NCBI GenBank assembly: GCA_028281535.1
Contig: JANQJS010000026.1
Location: 1-64,000 of the forward strand
Reading direction: 5' to 3'
Origin: Sedimentisphaerales bacterium
GTDB taxonomy: Bacteria; Planctomycetota; Phycisphaerae; Sedimentisphaerales; SM23-30
DNA: 64,000 bases
Shown: positions 1-9,038 of the stretch, piece by piece
Position numbering within the stretch: the stretch's first letter is position 1
Layout of the letters: the number at the start of each line of letters is the position of its first letter
Program-made: the position numbers and the translations under genes
The notes under the pieces: model-generated
Seen by the model: the letters and a program-made list of their open reading frames with translations, nothing else
Told to the model about the DNA's origin: nothing
The model's database searches: none

Positions 1-315
1 GACTGACAGACCATTTTTTTGCCAGCCTTCCGTCCCTCCTTCAACAACAAAGACATTCTCGTAGCCTTCTTGTTGAAATTTTTTCCAAGCCATCCCCGCC
101 CTGGCACCGGTTTTACAAATTAAGTAAATCGGAATTGTCGAATGTTCTCCATGTTTTTCTATTATTGCCTTTGGATTGAGTGAATCTAGTGGTTGTAAAC
201 TTGCAGGTTGAGCATGAATCTTCTGGTATTCTGTAGGTGATCTTACATCGATTAATTGAAAGGCTATCCCATTTTCCATTTGGTCGACAATTTCTTGAGT
301 TGTTATCGAATTCAT
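1..315 (-). CDS. Rhodanese-like domain protein (C-terminus cut by window edge)
   Basis: The first 105 residues of a small single-domain rhodanese (sulfurtransferase fold) are visible; the C-terminus lies beyond position 1. The N-terminal part carries the family motif DVRSPTEY near residue 28, and the active-site loop CKTGARA has its catalytic Cys at about residue 67, so the protein should be able to carry a persulfide. The ATG at 315 is preceded by GGAAG at a good distance. No signal peptide is seen, so it is probably cytoplasmic. The physiological sulfur acceptor cannot be deduced from the neighbours. Confidence 0.85.
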   Translation of the reverse strand, partial: MNSITTQEIVDQMENGIAFQLIDVRSPTEYQKIHAQPASLQPLDSLNPKAIIEKHGEHSTIPIYLICKTGARAGMAWKKFQQEGYENVFVVEGGTEGWQKNGLSV

Positions 316-502
316 GTCACTTCCTTTCAAAATAGAATCTTGATGCCATGATAATCTATTTTAATCTTACAACATGATTCTCTCTGGGGCAATGACGAAA
401 CAACAATAAAACTATCTCATTAATGTCACGAAAAGCATGATGGACACGATTAAAAAGATGTAGAAATGATCTTGCTGTCATTCAAGTTCACTCAATGAAC
501 AT

Positions 503-919
503 TTAAGATAGAATCTGACAAACGATTTCACGGGAGCGTGGCCGAGTATCAAAATCGATAAGAATAATTTGTTGCCAAGTACCTAAAACCAAACGGCCAT
601 CCATTACGGGAACATGTAATGATGGGCCTAAGAGTGACGCTCGAACATGAGAGTGACCATTATCATCATGCCAGGTTTCTTCATGAACGTAACGATCATG
701 TTCCGGGGCAATTTTTTCGAATGCCGCTTTCATGTCATGATTAACCAATCCTGGCTCATATTCAATGGTGGTCAAACCCGCTGTAGACCCGATGACAGAG
801 AGAAAGACAGTTGCCTCATCAGATTTCTTTTGAGCAATAACCTGACTTACTTGTGGGGTTAGATCAAGGATTTGCCCATTTCCCTTGGTATCGATTTTTA
901 ATATGGTTGATGATATCAT
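503..919 (-). CDS. YjbQ / UPF0047 family protein
   Basis: This 138-residue protein matches the YjbQ (UPF0047) family in length and in its conserved second half: a His-rich segment with NGHSHVRASLLGPS, then LHVPVMDGRL, and a C-terminal W-Q-x-I followed by DFDTRPR. Members are small trimeric cytoplasmic proteins, sometimes described as secondary thiamine-phosphate synthases; the physiological role is poorly defined. An in-frame ATG lies eight codons upstream, but the ATG at 919 is chosen because AAAGGAT sits just before it and the product then has the usual family length. Confidence 0.85.
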   Translation of the reverse strand: MISSTILKIDTKGNGQILDLTPQVSQVIAQKKSDEATVFLSVIGSTAGLTTIEYEPGLVNHDMKAAFEKIAPEHDRYVHEETWHDDNGHSHVRASLLGPSLHVPVMDGRLVLGTWQQIILIDFDTRPRSREIVCQILS

Positions 920-1016
920 AAAAGATCCTTTAACAAAATTCACGTAATAGAAACATCACGCTCAGTCTAATCGACAAGCTTAAGAGAATCAAATGAAGAG
1001 TTGGTTAGGAATGAAT

Positions 1017-2609
1017 CTAAGAAGAACTGACAGCCATTTGAGTCAATGGCCATTGAGCCGTATTTTGGCGTGCAACCTTCGTGAATGCTTCGACCACCTG
1101 AGGGTCATATTTGGTTTGACTGCAATTTTCCAGCTCGCTTAAAGCCTGCTCTAATGTAAAAGGATCTCGATAAGGTCTTGGCGATGTCATGGCATTAAAG
1201 CTATCCACGACGGCTAATATACGTGAACCAAACGGAATTTTTTGGCCTTTAATGCCATCAGGGAATCCTGTACCATCAAATTTTTCGCTTCGGTGACGAA
1301 TAATCGGCATTTCCCGGCTATAAATTCCCAGTGGCTCTAAAAGCTTTATACTAATTAAAGGTAATTGCTCGACAACCTGCCGCTCTTTAGGCGTTAATGC
1401 CGTTTTTTTAGTAAGGATATCTTCTGGAATACTAATTTTACCAAGATTATAAAGACGTGTTGCCAAAATAAGCTGATTAATAAAATCTTCACTGACATGC
1501 AATTCTTCACAAACCGCTTTAGTATAGGTAATCACTTGATCTACACAATCATCTAAATCGGCCGATTGTTTACCCAAAGTATTTTGAATATGAACACAAA
1601 GAGATTTTGCGACATCATCCTTGAGGTTATCTGACATTTCGACTAATAAATTTTGAGTTTGTGTATACTCCTCATAATTTGTAATAAAATCATCTTCCGA
1701 AATATCAATATGATCCCAGCGAACCAATCGATCCCGCCCTTGATTCTTTGCAGTATAAAGTGCCGCATCCGCTCGTTGAATTAACTTACTGCCTTCGGAG
1801 GTCCCATTCAGATCCAGCGTATCAACTCCCATGCTTACTGTCAGGGTAAAGTCTTCAGCAGAAATTCTCCAATCAGTGGATTTAATAATTTTACGTAAAC
1901 GCTCACCAGCAATTTCAGCTTTTTCACAGTTGGTATCTGGCATTAGTACGACAAATTCTTCACCACCATAACGAGCGACCAAATCTTTTGAATAGGCATT
2001 ATCCTGTAAGATGCCAGCAACCTGTTTTAAGATAATATCGCCACCTAAATGGCCATAGGTATCATTGATATTTTTAAAGTGATCAATATCCAGAATAATA
2101 ATTGATAAGGGAACAGATCGATTGTTAGCATGACGAATTTCACTTTCTAATACTTCATTAAATCGTCGACGGTTAATCAATCCGGTTAGTTCATCATAAT
2201 AAGCTTGAGCCTGGAGATCTTCCTGATGCTTGATCATTTGGAAGATAATATCGATACGTATTCGCATCTCTTCTTTATCGTAGGGCTTGGTAATGTAATC
2301 CACCCCACCCAACTCCAAAGCTTTGACGCGCACATCGGCATCGGATTGAGCACTGACAAATACAATGGGAATATCTCGTGTCACAGGATTTGATTTGAGT
2401 CGTTGACAAACCGCAAAACCATCCATATCTGGCATTAATATATCAAGAAGAATGATTTCTGGTTTATGTTTTATCGCCAACTCGATACCTGCGTGGCCCT
2501 CAGAAGCATGCAGGTAATCATGGCCCATACGCCTAACAATCTTTTCAAGCATTGTCAGGTTCATCTGCTGATCATCAATCGCTAAAATTTTGCGAGGTGC
2601 CTTTGCGAT
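1017..2609 (-). CDS. Response regulator with GGDEF and degenerate HD-GYP domains (apparent ATC start)
   Basis: Three domains in order. A receiver (about 1-120) has acidic pair Asp12-Asp13, phosphoacceptor Asp56 in LLDILMPDMDG and Lys108 in ITKP. A GGDEF domain (about 137-300) has GGEEF at 215-219, so diguanylate cyclase activity is likely; the RxxD inhibitory site is absent because Tyr replaces its Arg. The HD-GYP-like domain (about 365-500) has the HD pair replaced by Tyr-Asn in RLYNLGKI and GYP replaced by GFP, so phosphodiesterase activity is doubtful. The first in-frame ATG (2564) would remove the receiver's acidic pair. The frame continues upstream without ATG, GTG or TTG, and AAAGGA lies 7 nt before an ATC at 2609, which gives a natural receiver N-terminus. 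ATC is either a rare start or a mutated ATG. Confidence 0.85.
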   Translation of the reverse strand: MAKAPRKILAIDDQQMNLTMLEKIVRRMGHDYLHASEGHAGIELAIKHKPEIILLDILMPDMDGFAVCQRLKSNPVTRDIPIVFVSAQSDADVRVKALELGGVDYITKPYDKEEMRIRIDIIFQMIKHQEDLQAQAYYDELTGLINRRRFNEVLESEIRHANNRSVPLSIIILDIDHFKNINDTYGHLGGDIILKQVAGILQDNAYSKDLVARYGGEEFVVLMPDTNCEKAEIAGERLRKIIKSTDWRISAEDFTLTVSMGVDTLDLNGTSEGSKLIQRADAALYTAKNQGRDRLVRWDHIDISEDDFITNYEEYTQTQNLLVEMSDNLKDDVAKSLCVHIQNTLGKQSADLDDCVDQVITYTKAVCEELHVSEDFINQLILATRLYNLGKISIPEDILTKKTALTPKERQVVEQLPLISIKLLEPLGIYSREMPIIRHRSEKFDGTGFPDGIKGQKIPFGSRILAVVDSFNAMTSPRPYRDPFTLEQALSELENCSQTKYDPQVVEAFTKVARQNTAQWPLTQMAVSSS

Positions 2610-2859
2610 AAAATCGTCCTTTATATCTATGCCCGATAACAGGCTGATTTGAATTCACTCACTAAAAAATAGTAAATCCATATATATTAATAAAATGCGA
2701 ACGCAGTAGCCTCTCACATTCTATTTTGCATTTATCGTCATAGATATTAGAGATATTAATCGACAGAATGGAATTTTAGTAAAAAATAGACGACCAATCC
2801 CCTACAAATTTTTATTGGACGAGTGGTTAGGTGGCGTAATGGATCTCAAGTCACCCTAG

Positions 2860-3267
2860 TCAACGTATCATTTTTTTACGTGATTCGATCATTTTTTCGA
2901 GTTGATTTTGTCGACGCAGTTTATCGACTTCTTTTTGGGATGGACCTTTATAGGTAAAATCATAATCACATTCCTGGCCCATTAACATGATGGAGTTATG
3001 AGCACTACGCAAAAAAGCAAGCGTATCGGCGATGACTTTTTCCTTCTCAGCGTTCAAAATACCTGCTTTTTGCGGGTTTTCATCAGACATTTGGTCCAGA
3101 ATGATTTTGAGGTTATGATTTGCAGAAATGACATATTTTTTGGCATCTGTCAGCGTTTTGAATGTTTTGAGTTTTTTGCGAAGTTGCTTTTCCTGATCAA
3201 TCTGATCTCCCCGAAGATTTTGCAAGAGCTGTTTAGCTCGATCCTTGGCTGTTTTCAATGTCTGCAT
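2860..3267 (-). CDS. Small basic coiled-coil protein, function unknown
   Basis: A 135-residue protein rich in Lys, Arg, Glu and Gln, with no signal peptide or membrane segment. Heptad-like stretches at about 5-50 and 110-135 suggest mainly alpha-helical, coiled-coil structure. AAGGG lies 10 nt before the ATG. It stands alone upstream of the regulator gene on the same strand, separated by about 250 bases with no clear feature. I do not recognise the family, and the length and clean start are the main support for it being real. Confidence 0.6.
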   Translation of the reverse strand: MQTLKTAKDRAKQLLQNLRGDQIDQEKQLRKKLKTFKTLTDAKKYVISANHNLKIILDQMSDENPQKAGILNAEKEKVIADTLAFLRSAHNSIMLMGQECDYDFTYKGPSQKEVDKLRRQNQLEKMIESRKKMIR

Positions 3268-3542
3268 GATCTTATAACCCTTAACTGTTTAATCCATTTG
3301 CTTAGTTTTCATCTATTATTCTGCTTACAAAAATAATATCGGACGTTGATGCCGGTTAACTTGAATCCAAAATCTCATCCAGTATGAAAATTTTCTGGAT
3401 TGCCCCACCACCTCACTCTCAGTCAAAACCACTCTTATTCTTTTTCTTACAACAACTTACACAACAGACTATTCATTCTGATTTTTAGCCAACCCATTGT
3501 TATTACTAAATTTAGGCCTAATCTAAGACGACAAATAATAAA

Positions 3543-4358
3543 ATGAAGAGAACCTCTACATATTATTCGCGACCACAATCACTTGGGGATATCTGCAACA
3601 ACAAGACCTCAAACAATTGGAATCGGTTTGAGCAGAAATATCTGATCTCAGAATTGCAGGCGATATCGATCCGCAACTACTTTTCTTCGTTTATGGAACT
3701 GGACGAAAACAATCGTCATACCACGAATCATCATTATTTGATTAACAGTTATTATTTAGACTCTCCCGACTTGAGGTTGTATCGCGAATCGCTGGATGGA
3801 CAGAAAAACCGATTCAAATTACGACTTCGCAATTATTCGGATTCGCAAGAAAGTGGAGATTTTTTTGAAATCAAACGACGAATCAACACAACAATTGTAA
3901 AAAGCCGCGCCCGAGTTGCATCTCATCAAACGGCAGATATTTTAAATGGCTCACTGCGTCCGCCTGAGGATCATAGCCAGGATGCCAATACGATTGAACA
4001 ATTTCTATTATATAAGGCCAACCTGAATGCACGTCCTGTTATTGGTGTCCAGTATCATCGGCAAGCCTTTGAAAGTCCTATCAATGAGCGAGTTCGTATA
4101 ACATTTGATCGACATTTGTCCTACTGCCCTCTTGGGGGAAATGATTTTTCAAAGTCTCCTGAAGATTGGCAGCTTGTCGAATTAAATAATTCAGTCATAT
4201 TAGAAATTAAATACACCGGTTATTTTCCGGCATGGATTTCACGGATGGTTCGACATTTTAATCTGAAAGCTCAATCAGTATCCAAATATGCAGTCTGCAT
4301 GAAACAGGCATCCTTACTGCCCTATCATGGGCCTCACTATAAGTATTCTCAAGAATAA
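3543..4358 (+). CDS. VTC-domain protein (polyphosphate polymerase-like)
   Basis: A 271-residue soluble protein with the pattern of the VTC catalytic tunnel domain (triphosphate tunnel fold). It begins with RFEQKYLI, followed by YYLDSPDLRLY, the basic strand KNRFKLRLRNY, FEIKRR, VRITFDR and the acidic metal-binding strand VILEIKYTG, and ends with the family hallmark SKYAVCM. Yeast VTC4 makes polyphosphate from ATP, and bacterial members often sit beside DUF4956 genes, as here (14 bases to the next gene). The substrate of the bacterial proteins is inferred. No strong ribosome binding site precedes the ATG, so the exact start is less certain. Confidence 0.85.
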   Translation: MKRTSTYYSRPQSLGDICNNKTSNNWNRFEQKYLISELQAISIRNYFSSFMELDENNRHTTNHHYLINSYYLDSPDLRLYRESLDGQKNRFKLRLRNYSDSQESGDFFEIKRRINTTIVKSRARVASHQTADILNGSLRPPEDHSQDANTIEQFLLYKANLNARPVIGVQYHRQAFESPINERVRITFDRHLSYCPLGGNDFSKSPEDWQLVELNNSVILEIKYTGYFPAWISRMVRHFNLKAQSVSKYAVCMKQASLLPYHGPHYKYSQE

Positions 4359-4372
4359 AAGGATCATCTACG

Positions 4373-5062
4373 ATGGATTTACAACAACTATTTTATAGTA
4401 TGGAAGGACAGGGCTCATTGTCCATTCAAAGTATCCTACTAACACTGACACTGGCATTTGTTTTAGGTCAAATGTTGGCTTGGGTCTACTATTTTACCCA
4501 CAGTGGATTATCTTATTCAAAATCATACGTACAATCGATTGTCCTGATCACGGTTGTGATTGCCCTGGTTTTTGCAGTCATTGGTAATAGTATCATTACA
4601 GCGTTTGGCTTAATGGGCGCCCTGGCGATTGTAAGATTTCGTAACATATTAAAAGATACGCGAGATTTAGTTTTTATTTTCTGCGCTCTGGTCATTGGCA
4701 TGTCTTGTGGTGCTCAGCGATTTGGATTGGCTATTGTCGGATCCATTATACTGTCGTTGATCACGATTTACTTACATGCCTGTTCTTTCGGCTCACATAA
4801 ACCTTTTAATAGTTTTCTTCGTTTTCGATGTGGAAGCAGCGTAAGCCCAGAGCACCCTTTATTTAATACGCTTAAACAGTTCTGTAAAAACTTCACCCTT
4901 GTTTCAGTTCAGGATAATGGTTCAGGACACCAGTCAGAATATGCTTACCAGTTACTTGTCAAAGATTATACACAAAACGAGAAAATGCTCTATGAGCTGG
5001 AACAATGTCAGGATATAGAAAATATCAGCCTGATCATGCAAGAAGAATTATTAGAAGCTTAA
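4373..5062 (+). CDS. DUF4956 family membrane protein
   Basis: A 229-residue protein with hydrophobic segments at about 20-42, 55-85 and 95-135, then a soluble C-terminal domain of about 90 residues. The core carries GLMGALAIVRFRN and DTRDLVFIF, a pattern I associate with DUF4956. In many bacteria this family is encoded next to a VTC-domain protein, and the pair is thought to form a membrane-bound polyphosphate-related complex. It follows the VTC gene by 14 bases, so co-translation and partnership are likely. Confidence 0.85.
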   Translation: MDLQQLFYSMEGQGSLSIQSILLTLTLAFVLGQMLAWVYYFTHSGLSYSKSYVQSIVLITVVIALVFAVIGNSIITAFGLMGALAIVRFRNILKDTRDLVFIFCALVIGMSCGAQRFGLAIVGSIILSLITIYLHACSFGSHKPFNSFLRFRCGSSVSPEHPLFNTLKQFCKNFTLVSVQDNGSGHQSEYAYQLLVKDYTQNEKMLYELEQCQDIENISLIMQEELLEA

Positions 5063-5083
5063 AACAACGGGGATGGTAACAAC

Positions 5084-6217
5084 GTGAAAACACTATTCAA
5101 AAGATTTAATTTACATGGGGCTTTTTGGCAAAATAACGCATTACCCATTACCGTATGGGTCTGTGCTGTTTGTGTTGTCTGTTTATTATTCAACCAACAA
5201 ATGCCTCGTATTGAAATGACCGGAATTGCCAGTAGTGAAAATCGTCTGATTTCCTCGCAGGTCAATGGACGATTGAAATTAATACATGTCAAATTATTTG
5301 AAGATGTCAAAGCTGGTGACATCTTAGCCATATTAGAAAACGATAATATTCAAGCACAACTGGCAACCGCAACGGCAGAAAACACGCGTCTCAATGCCGA
5401 ACTTCTTGCAATGGAAGATCGACTGCGAAGCTCCAACCAAAATAAAGCGATGCAAGAATTCACCGATTCACGTCGTTTTAATGTCGATGTGGAACGAAAT
5501 CGATTAAGAATTCTCGATTTAACCACATTGATCGAATCAGACCAAATAATACTTAATGGATATAAATATAAGCTGGATCTGCTTACAGAATTACACAAAG
5601 ACAATATTGCAACCAGTTATGAATATCAACTTGCACAGAATGAATATCAAGCTCTGGCACGTAAATTAGAAGAAAATCAAAATGCCCTGATTCAAACAAA
5701 ACTTGATTTAGAAAATTCCATCACTCGCAGGGATCAATATGCGAAGATGCATCCTATCCCGCAATCCATACAACTGGCTATTGAACCGCTGCGTTCAAAA
5801 ATTTTAATCCAACAACGAAAGATATATGAGCTAAAAATCGAAGACGCGATGATGATCATTCAATCTCCCATTGATGGTCGTGTCAGCCAACTAGTGCGCG
5901 GTTCTGGTGAAACGGTCTTACGAGGAGAGCCGATTCTATCGGTGAGTGCGACTCAAACATCACAAATTGTTGCTTACGCCAAAGAAATTCATTCTGAAAA
6001 AATAGAAGAAGGCTTAACTCTGAGTCTCTTTAAACGCTCAGCCCCTCAAACGATGACACCAACAACCATTCAAATTGTTGGTCCAGAAATTGTTCAGCTA
6101 CCTAAGCGTCTATGGCCGAACCCTTCTCTGCCAAGCTGGGGCATTCCTGTTATCTTATCGGTCCCAGAAGATCTCATGATTAAACCGGGTGAAACAGTAG
6201 GTGTCATAGGGTTATAG
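5084..6217 (+). CDS. HlyD/MFP-type periplasmic adaptor protein
   Basis: A 377-residue protein with an N-terminal membrane anchor (about 20-42), a split biotinyl/lipoyl-like domain (SSQVNGRLKLIHVKLFEDV near 60-80, matched by SPIDGRVSQLVRGSGE after the hairpin), a long coiled-coil hairpin (about 90-250) and a beta-rich C-terminus. This is the organisation of membrane fusion proteins. It starts with GTG after GGGGATGG and follows the DUF4956 gene by 21 bases, with no transporter or outer-membrane channel gene beside it. It may therefore serve the VTC/DUF4956 membrane complex rather than a classical efflux pump. Confidence 0.8.
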   Translation: MKTLFKRFNLHGAFWQNNALPITVWVCAVCVVCLLFNQQMPRIEMTGIASSENRLISSQVNGRLKLIHVKLFEDVKAGDILAILENDNIQAQLATATAENTRLNAELLAMEDRLRSSNQNKAMQEFTDSRRFNVDVERNRLRILDLTTLIESDQIILNGYKYKLDLLTELHKDNIATSYEYQLAQNEYQALARKLEENQNALIQTKLDLENSITRRDQYAKMHPIPQSIQLAIEPLRSKILIQQRKIYELKIEDAMMIIQSPIDGRVSQLVRGSGETVLRGEPILSVSATQTSQIVAYAKEIHSEKIEEGLTLSLFKRSAPQTMTPTTIQIVGPEIVQLPKRLWPNPSLPSWGIPVILSVPEDLMIKPGETVGVIGL

Positions 6218-6399
6218 GACACAAAATCCTATTAATAATTATTCTATGCCAAGCAATCTACCTAACCCCCTATAAACGGCTCATATCCCCCCTTTTCGAG
6301 CAACCAACGTATTTTCCGGTAATTTACAACTTCTTTCATGTCGATAAGTTAATGCGGATTTTCTATGTTCACAGAACATAATATGGCAGTAAAAACGAG

Positions 6400-7221
6400 A
6401 TGATTACTGCAAAAGGTTGGTCGAAAAAAATGAAAACAATTGAAGAAACGTTGGATATTGCATCGCGATTATCGTTGGACCTGATTGGAAAATCACCTTC
6501 TGGTCGCCCGGAAAATGTTCAGTTAAATAGTGTTTCTGAATTACAGAAACACTATGCGGCAGCCCTCCAAACACAGATCAATGCTTTGGTTGGCCTAAGT
6601 GATATTCAATCAGATTTTCCAGATCAATTAGATCCAACCATTCAATCTTGTATCATGTCTCTACAACGTGATTTTAAGCAACATCAAGTGTTAGAGACTA
6701 TTCGTATGAATAACATCAACATTCAAACGGAATCAAAAAACATTCACATTCTTCTGAATGAAATTAAGGCCATTCTTAAACCTCTTGCAGAAAAACAGAC
6801 ATTGTCCTTTCGTGTTGCAATTGACTCGAACGTTCCAAAAACAATTGTCATAGATAGCAGCTGGATGCGAGAAATTTCTGTAGAACTTGCAAAAAATGCA
6901 TTAGTGGGAAAAAAGAATGGTCAATTCACGCTTTACCTTACCATGGTAAACCACACGAACTTAAATATACTTTTTGATTTAGAAGCAACAAATTCTTCTG
7001 ACCCTGATACATTGTCAAATGAAGATGTTGATTGGGATCTTCTCGTGATTGAACAATTGACCTATGCGTTAGATTGGCAGTTAGATTTTTTAGATAGTGG
7101 CGCCATTGAATTAAGTATTCCCATTCGACAATATACCGCATCAGATCATACCAACGATACGCTTAATACTGTATTAAAGAATTTAGCATTGACTAAAAAT
7201 ATGACTGAGCATCAAGAATAA
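6400..7221 (+). CDS. Histidine-kinase-like protein with degenerate ATPase domain, in pilus locus
   Basis: A 273-residue cytoplasmic protein. The middle resembles the dimerisation helix and start of a histidine kinase HATPase domain: an IHILLNEIKAIL helix, then a sensor-kinase-like strand with LSFRVAIDSNVPK, then SWMREISVELAKNAL, which stands where the N-box (NLLxNAxKFT) would be. The Asn-box and glycine-rich ATP-lid motifs are not recognisable, and no phospho-accepting His motif is clear, so it is probably not an active kinase. It precedes the PilB-like ATPase gene by 34 bases. The start could instead be the ATG at 6430. Confidence 0.5.
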   Translation: MITAKGWSKKMKTIEETLDIASRLSLDLIGKSPSGRPENVQLNSVSELQKHYAAALQTQINALVGLSDIQSDFPDQLDPTIQSCIMSLQRDFKQHQVLETIRMNNINIQTESKNIHILLNEIKAILKPLAEKQTLSFRVAIDSNVPKTIVIDSSWMREISVELAKNALVGKKNGQFTLYLTMVNHTNLNILFDLEATNSSDPDTLSNEDVDWDLLVIEQLTYALDWQLDFLDSGAIELSIPIRQYTASDHTNDTLNTVLKNLALTKNMTEHQE

Positions 7222-7255
7222 CCAGTAAAACCTGATATTGGATCAATAGTAAATA

Positions 7256-9013
7256 ATGGCTAATGAATTGAAAACTAAAACTGAAACCAGTGTTCTCTTC
7301 GGAGAATGGCTGATTCACAATAAAACCATTACCCAACAACAATTGAGTGAGGCGTTGAGCTATCAGCAATCCAATGGGTGTCGTTTAGGTGAAGCGATTA
7401 CCAAGCTCGGATTTCTCACGGATGAAGAAGTCGCCCAGGCATTGGCGAATTACTTAACGTTCGATTATTTCCCATTAGATGATTTAACGAAAATTGATCT
7501 GGATATCGCGCGAACCCTCCCTGAAAATATTGCAAGAAAACTGACATTGGTCCCGATTGGCCAAATGGATAATAAAGTGGTCGTTGCCATGGCAGACCCT
7601 CTAAATATCGTGGCCATTGATACTGTGACCATTAAGCTAAAACGCATGATAAAAGTTATGGTCAGTTGTGAAAAAAATATCTTGCATGCCATTGATGCCA
7701 TTTATCATGGCAGCGACGTTGAAGAACAACGATTGCGTGATCTGGTTCAAAATGAAGTTATTGACGAAGAAGAAGATATTAATCTCGTTGTTGAAGATGA
7801 TGCCTCATCACTGGGTGGCGGCGACAGCGATGCCAACCAAGCACCAGTTGTCAGGTTTGTTGATCTGCTTCTCAGTCAGGCAGTTAAAAGTCGTGCAAGT
7901 GATATTCATGTGGAACCTCAAGAAGATGCCATGATGATACGTATGCGTGTCGATGGTTCGCTACGAGAAATGATTACCCCTCCTAAAAAAATGGAATCCG
8001 CTGTCATTGCTCGTATGAAAATTCTTGCTCGTATGGATATTGCGGAAAAGCGTCTACCGCAGGATGGACGATTCAAAATCAAAGCCAACAAACGTGATAT
8101 CGACCTGCGTGTAAATACCCTACCCACCATTTATGGGGAAAAAGTGGTTATGCGTATTCTGGATAAATCCGCTGTCAATCATGACATCTCAGCGCTTGGT
8201 TTTGATGATCGTCGTATGGAACAATTTAAAACGGCTCTCGATCAACCCCATGGCATTCTGATTGTCACAGGTCCAACAGGAAGTGGTAAAAGTACGACAC
8301 TTTACACCGCTTTGGGTTATCTGAAAGATCCACGAAAAAATATCATTACTGTCGAAAATCCGGTTGAATACCGTCTAGCGGGTATTAATCAAGTCCAGGT
8401 TCGCCAGGAAATTAATTTTGATTTTGCCTCTTGTCTGCGAGCCATTTTGCGACAAGACCCAGACATCATACTCGTTGGTGAAATTCGCGACAAAGAAACC
8501 GTCGATATCGCTATGAAAGCATCTTTAACTGGCCATATGGTGTTAAGCACATTGCATACGAATGATGCTCCCAGTGCCGTGACGCGTTTTATTCATATGG
8601 GTGTGGAACCTTATCTTTTGGCATCCACATTAAATTTAATTATCGCACAGCGTTTGGTCAAACGTATTTGCAGTAATTGTAAAGTGGAAATGACCATTGA
8701 TGATGAAGACACATTAAATCGATTAAAAATTGATAAAACCAAAGCGGCTCAAACCACCTTTTATCGTGGCAAAGGTTGCCCCCAATGTGGTGGAACCGGG
8801 TACGCAGGACGTTTACCGATCTTTGAATTTCTTGCGATGAATCGTGAAATTCGTCATGGCATATTGGACGGATGTACAGAAGCTCAAATTCGTGAGATTT
8901 CTCGTAAACTTGGCAATGGCGACTTACAAGAAAGTGGCGTCAGCAATATTTATAAAGGACTAACAACTCCGGAAGAAGTGATGAATGTCACTTTCGAAGA
9001 AGGATCTGAATAA
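7256..9013 (+). CDS. pilB: Type IV pilus/type II secretion assembly ATPase (PilB/GspE)
   Basis: A 585-residue hexameric motor ATPase that powers extension of a pilus or pseudopilus. The N-terminal MshEN-type domain (about 12-75, with CRLGEAITKLGFLT) is of the kind that binds c-di-GMP in related ATPases. The catalytic domain has Walker A GPTGSGKST near 340, the Asp box around VENPVEYR, Walker B with ILVGEIRD, and the His box TGHMVLSTLHTND. A tetra-Cys zinc site (CSNC ... CPQCGGTGYAGR) follows. It is followed after 25 bases by pilT and then by the platform protein. PilB and GspE cannot be separated by sequence alone; the pilT neighbour favours PilB. Confidence 0.92.
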   Translation: MANELKTKTETSVLFGEWLIHNKTITQQQLSEALSYQQSNGCRLGEAITKLGFLTDEEVAQALANYLTFDYFPLDDLTKIDLDIARTLPENIARKLTLVPIGQMDNKVVVAMADPLNIVAIDTVTIKLKRMIKVMVSCEKNILHAIDAIYHGSDVEEQRLRDLVQNEVIDEEEDINLVVEDDASSLGGGDSDANQAPVVRFVDLLLSQAVKSRASDIHVEPQEDAMMIRMRVDGSLREMITPPKKMESAVIARMKILARMDIAEKRLPQDGRFKIKANKRDIDLRVNTLPTIYGEKVVMRILDKSAVNHDISALGFDDRRMEQFKTALDQPHGILIVTGPTGSGKSTTLYTALGYLKDPRKNIITVENPVEYRLAGINQVQVRQEINFDFASCLRAILRQDPDIILVGEIRDKETVDIAMKASLTGHMVLSTLHTNDAPSAVTRFIHMGVEPYLLASTLNLIIAQRLVKRICSNCKVEMTIDDEDTLNRLKIDKTKAAQTTFYRGKGCPQCGGTGYAGRLPIFEFLAMNREIRHGILDGCTEAQIREISRKLGNGDLQESGVSNIYKGLTTPEEVMNVTFEEGSE

Positions 9014-9038
9014 ATCAATCTACTAAACAGGCAAAATT

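Noticed and set aside
4513-4701. Antisense open frames inside real genes, of which this is one example
   Set aside because: They overlap strongly supported genes, lack ribosome sites and have shadow-type composition.
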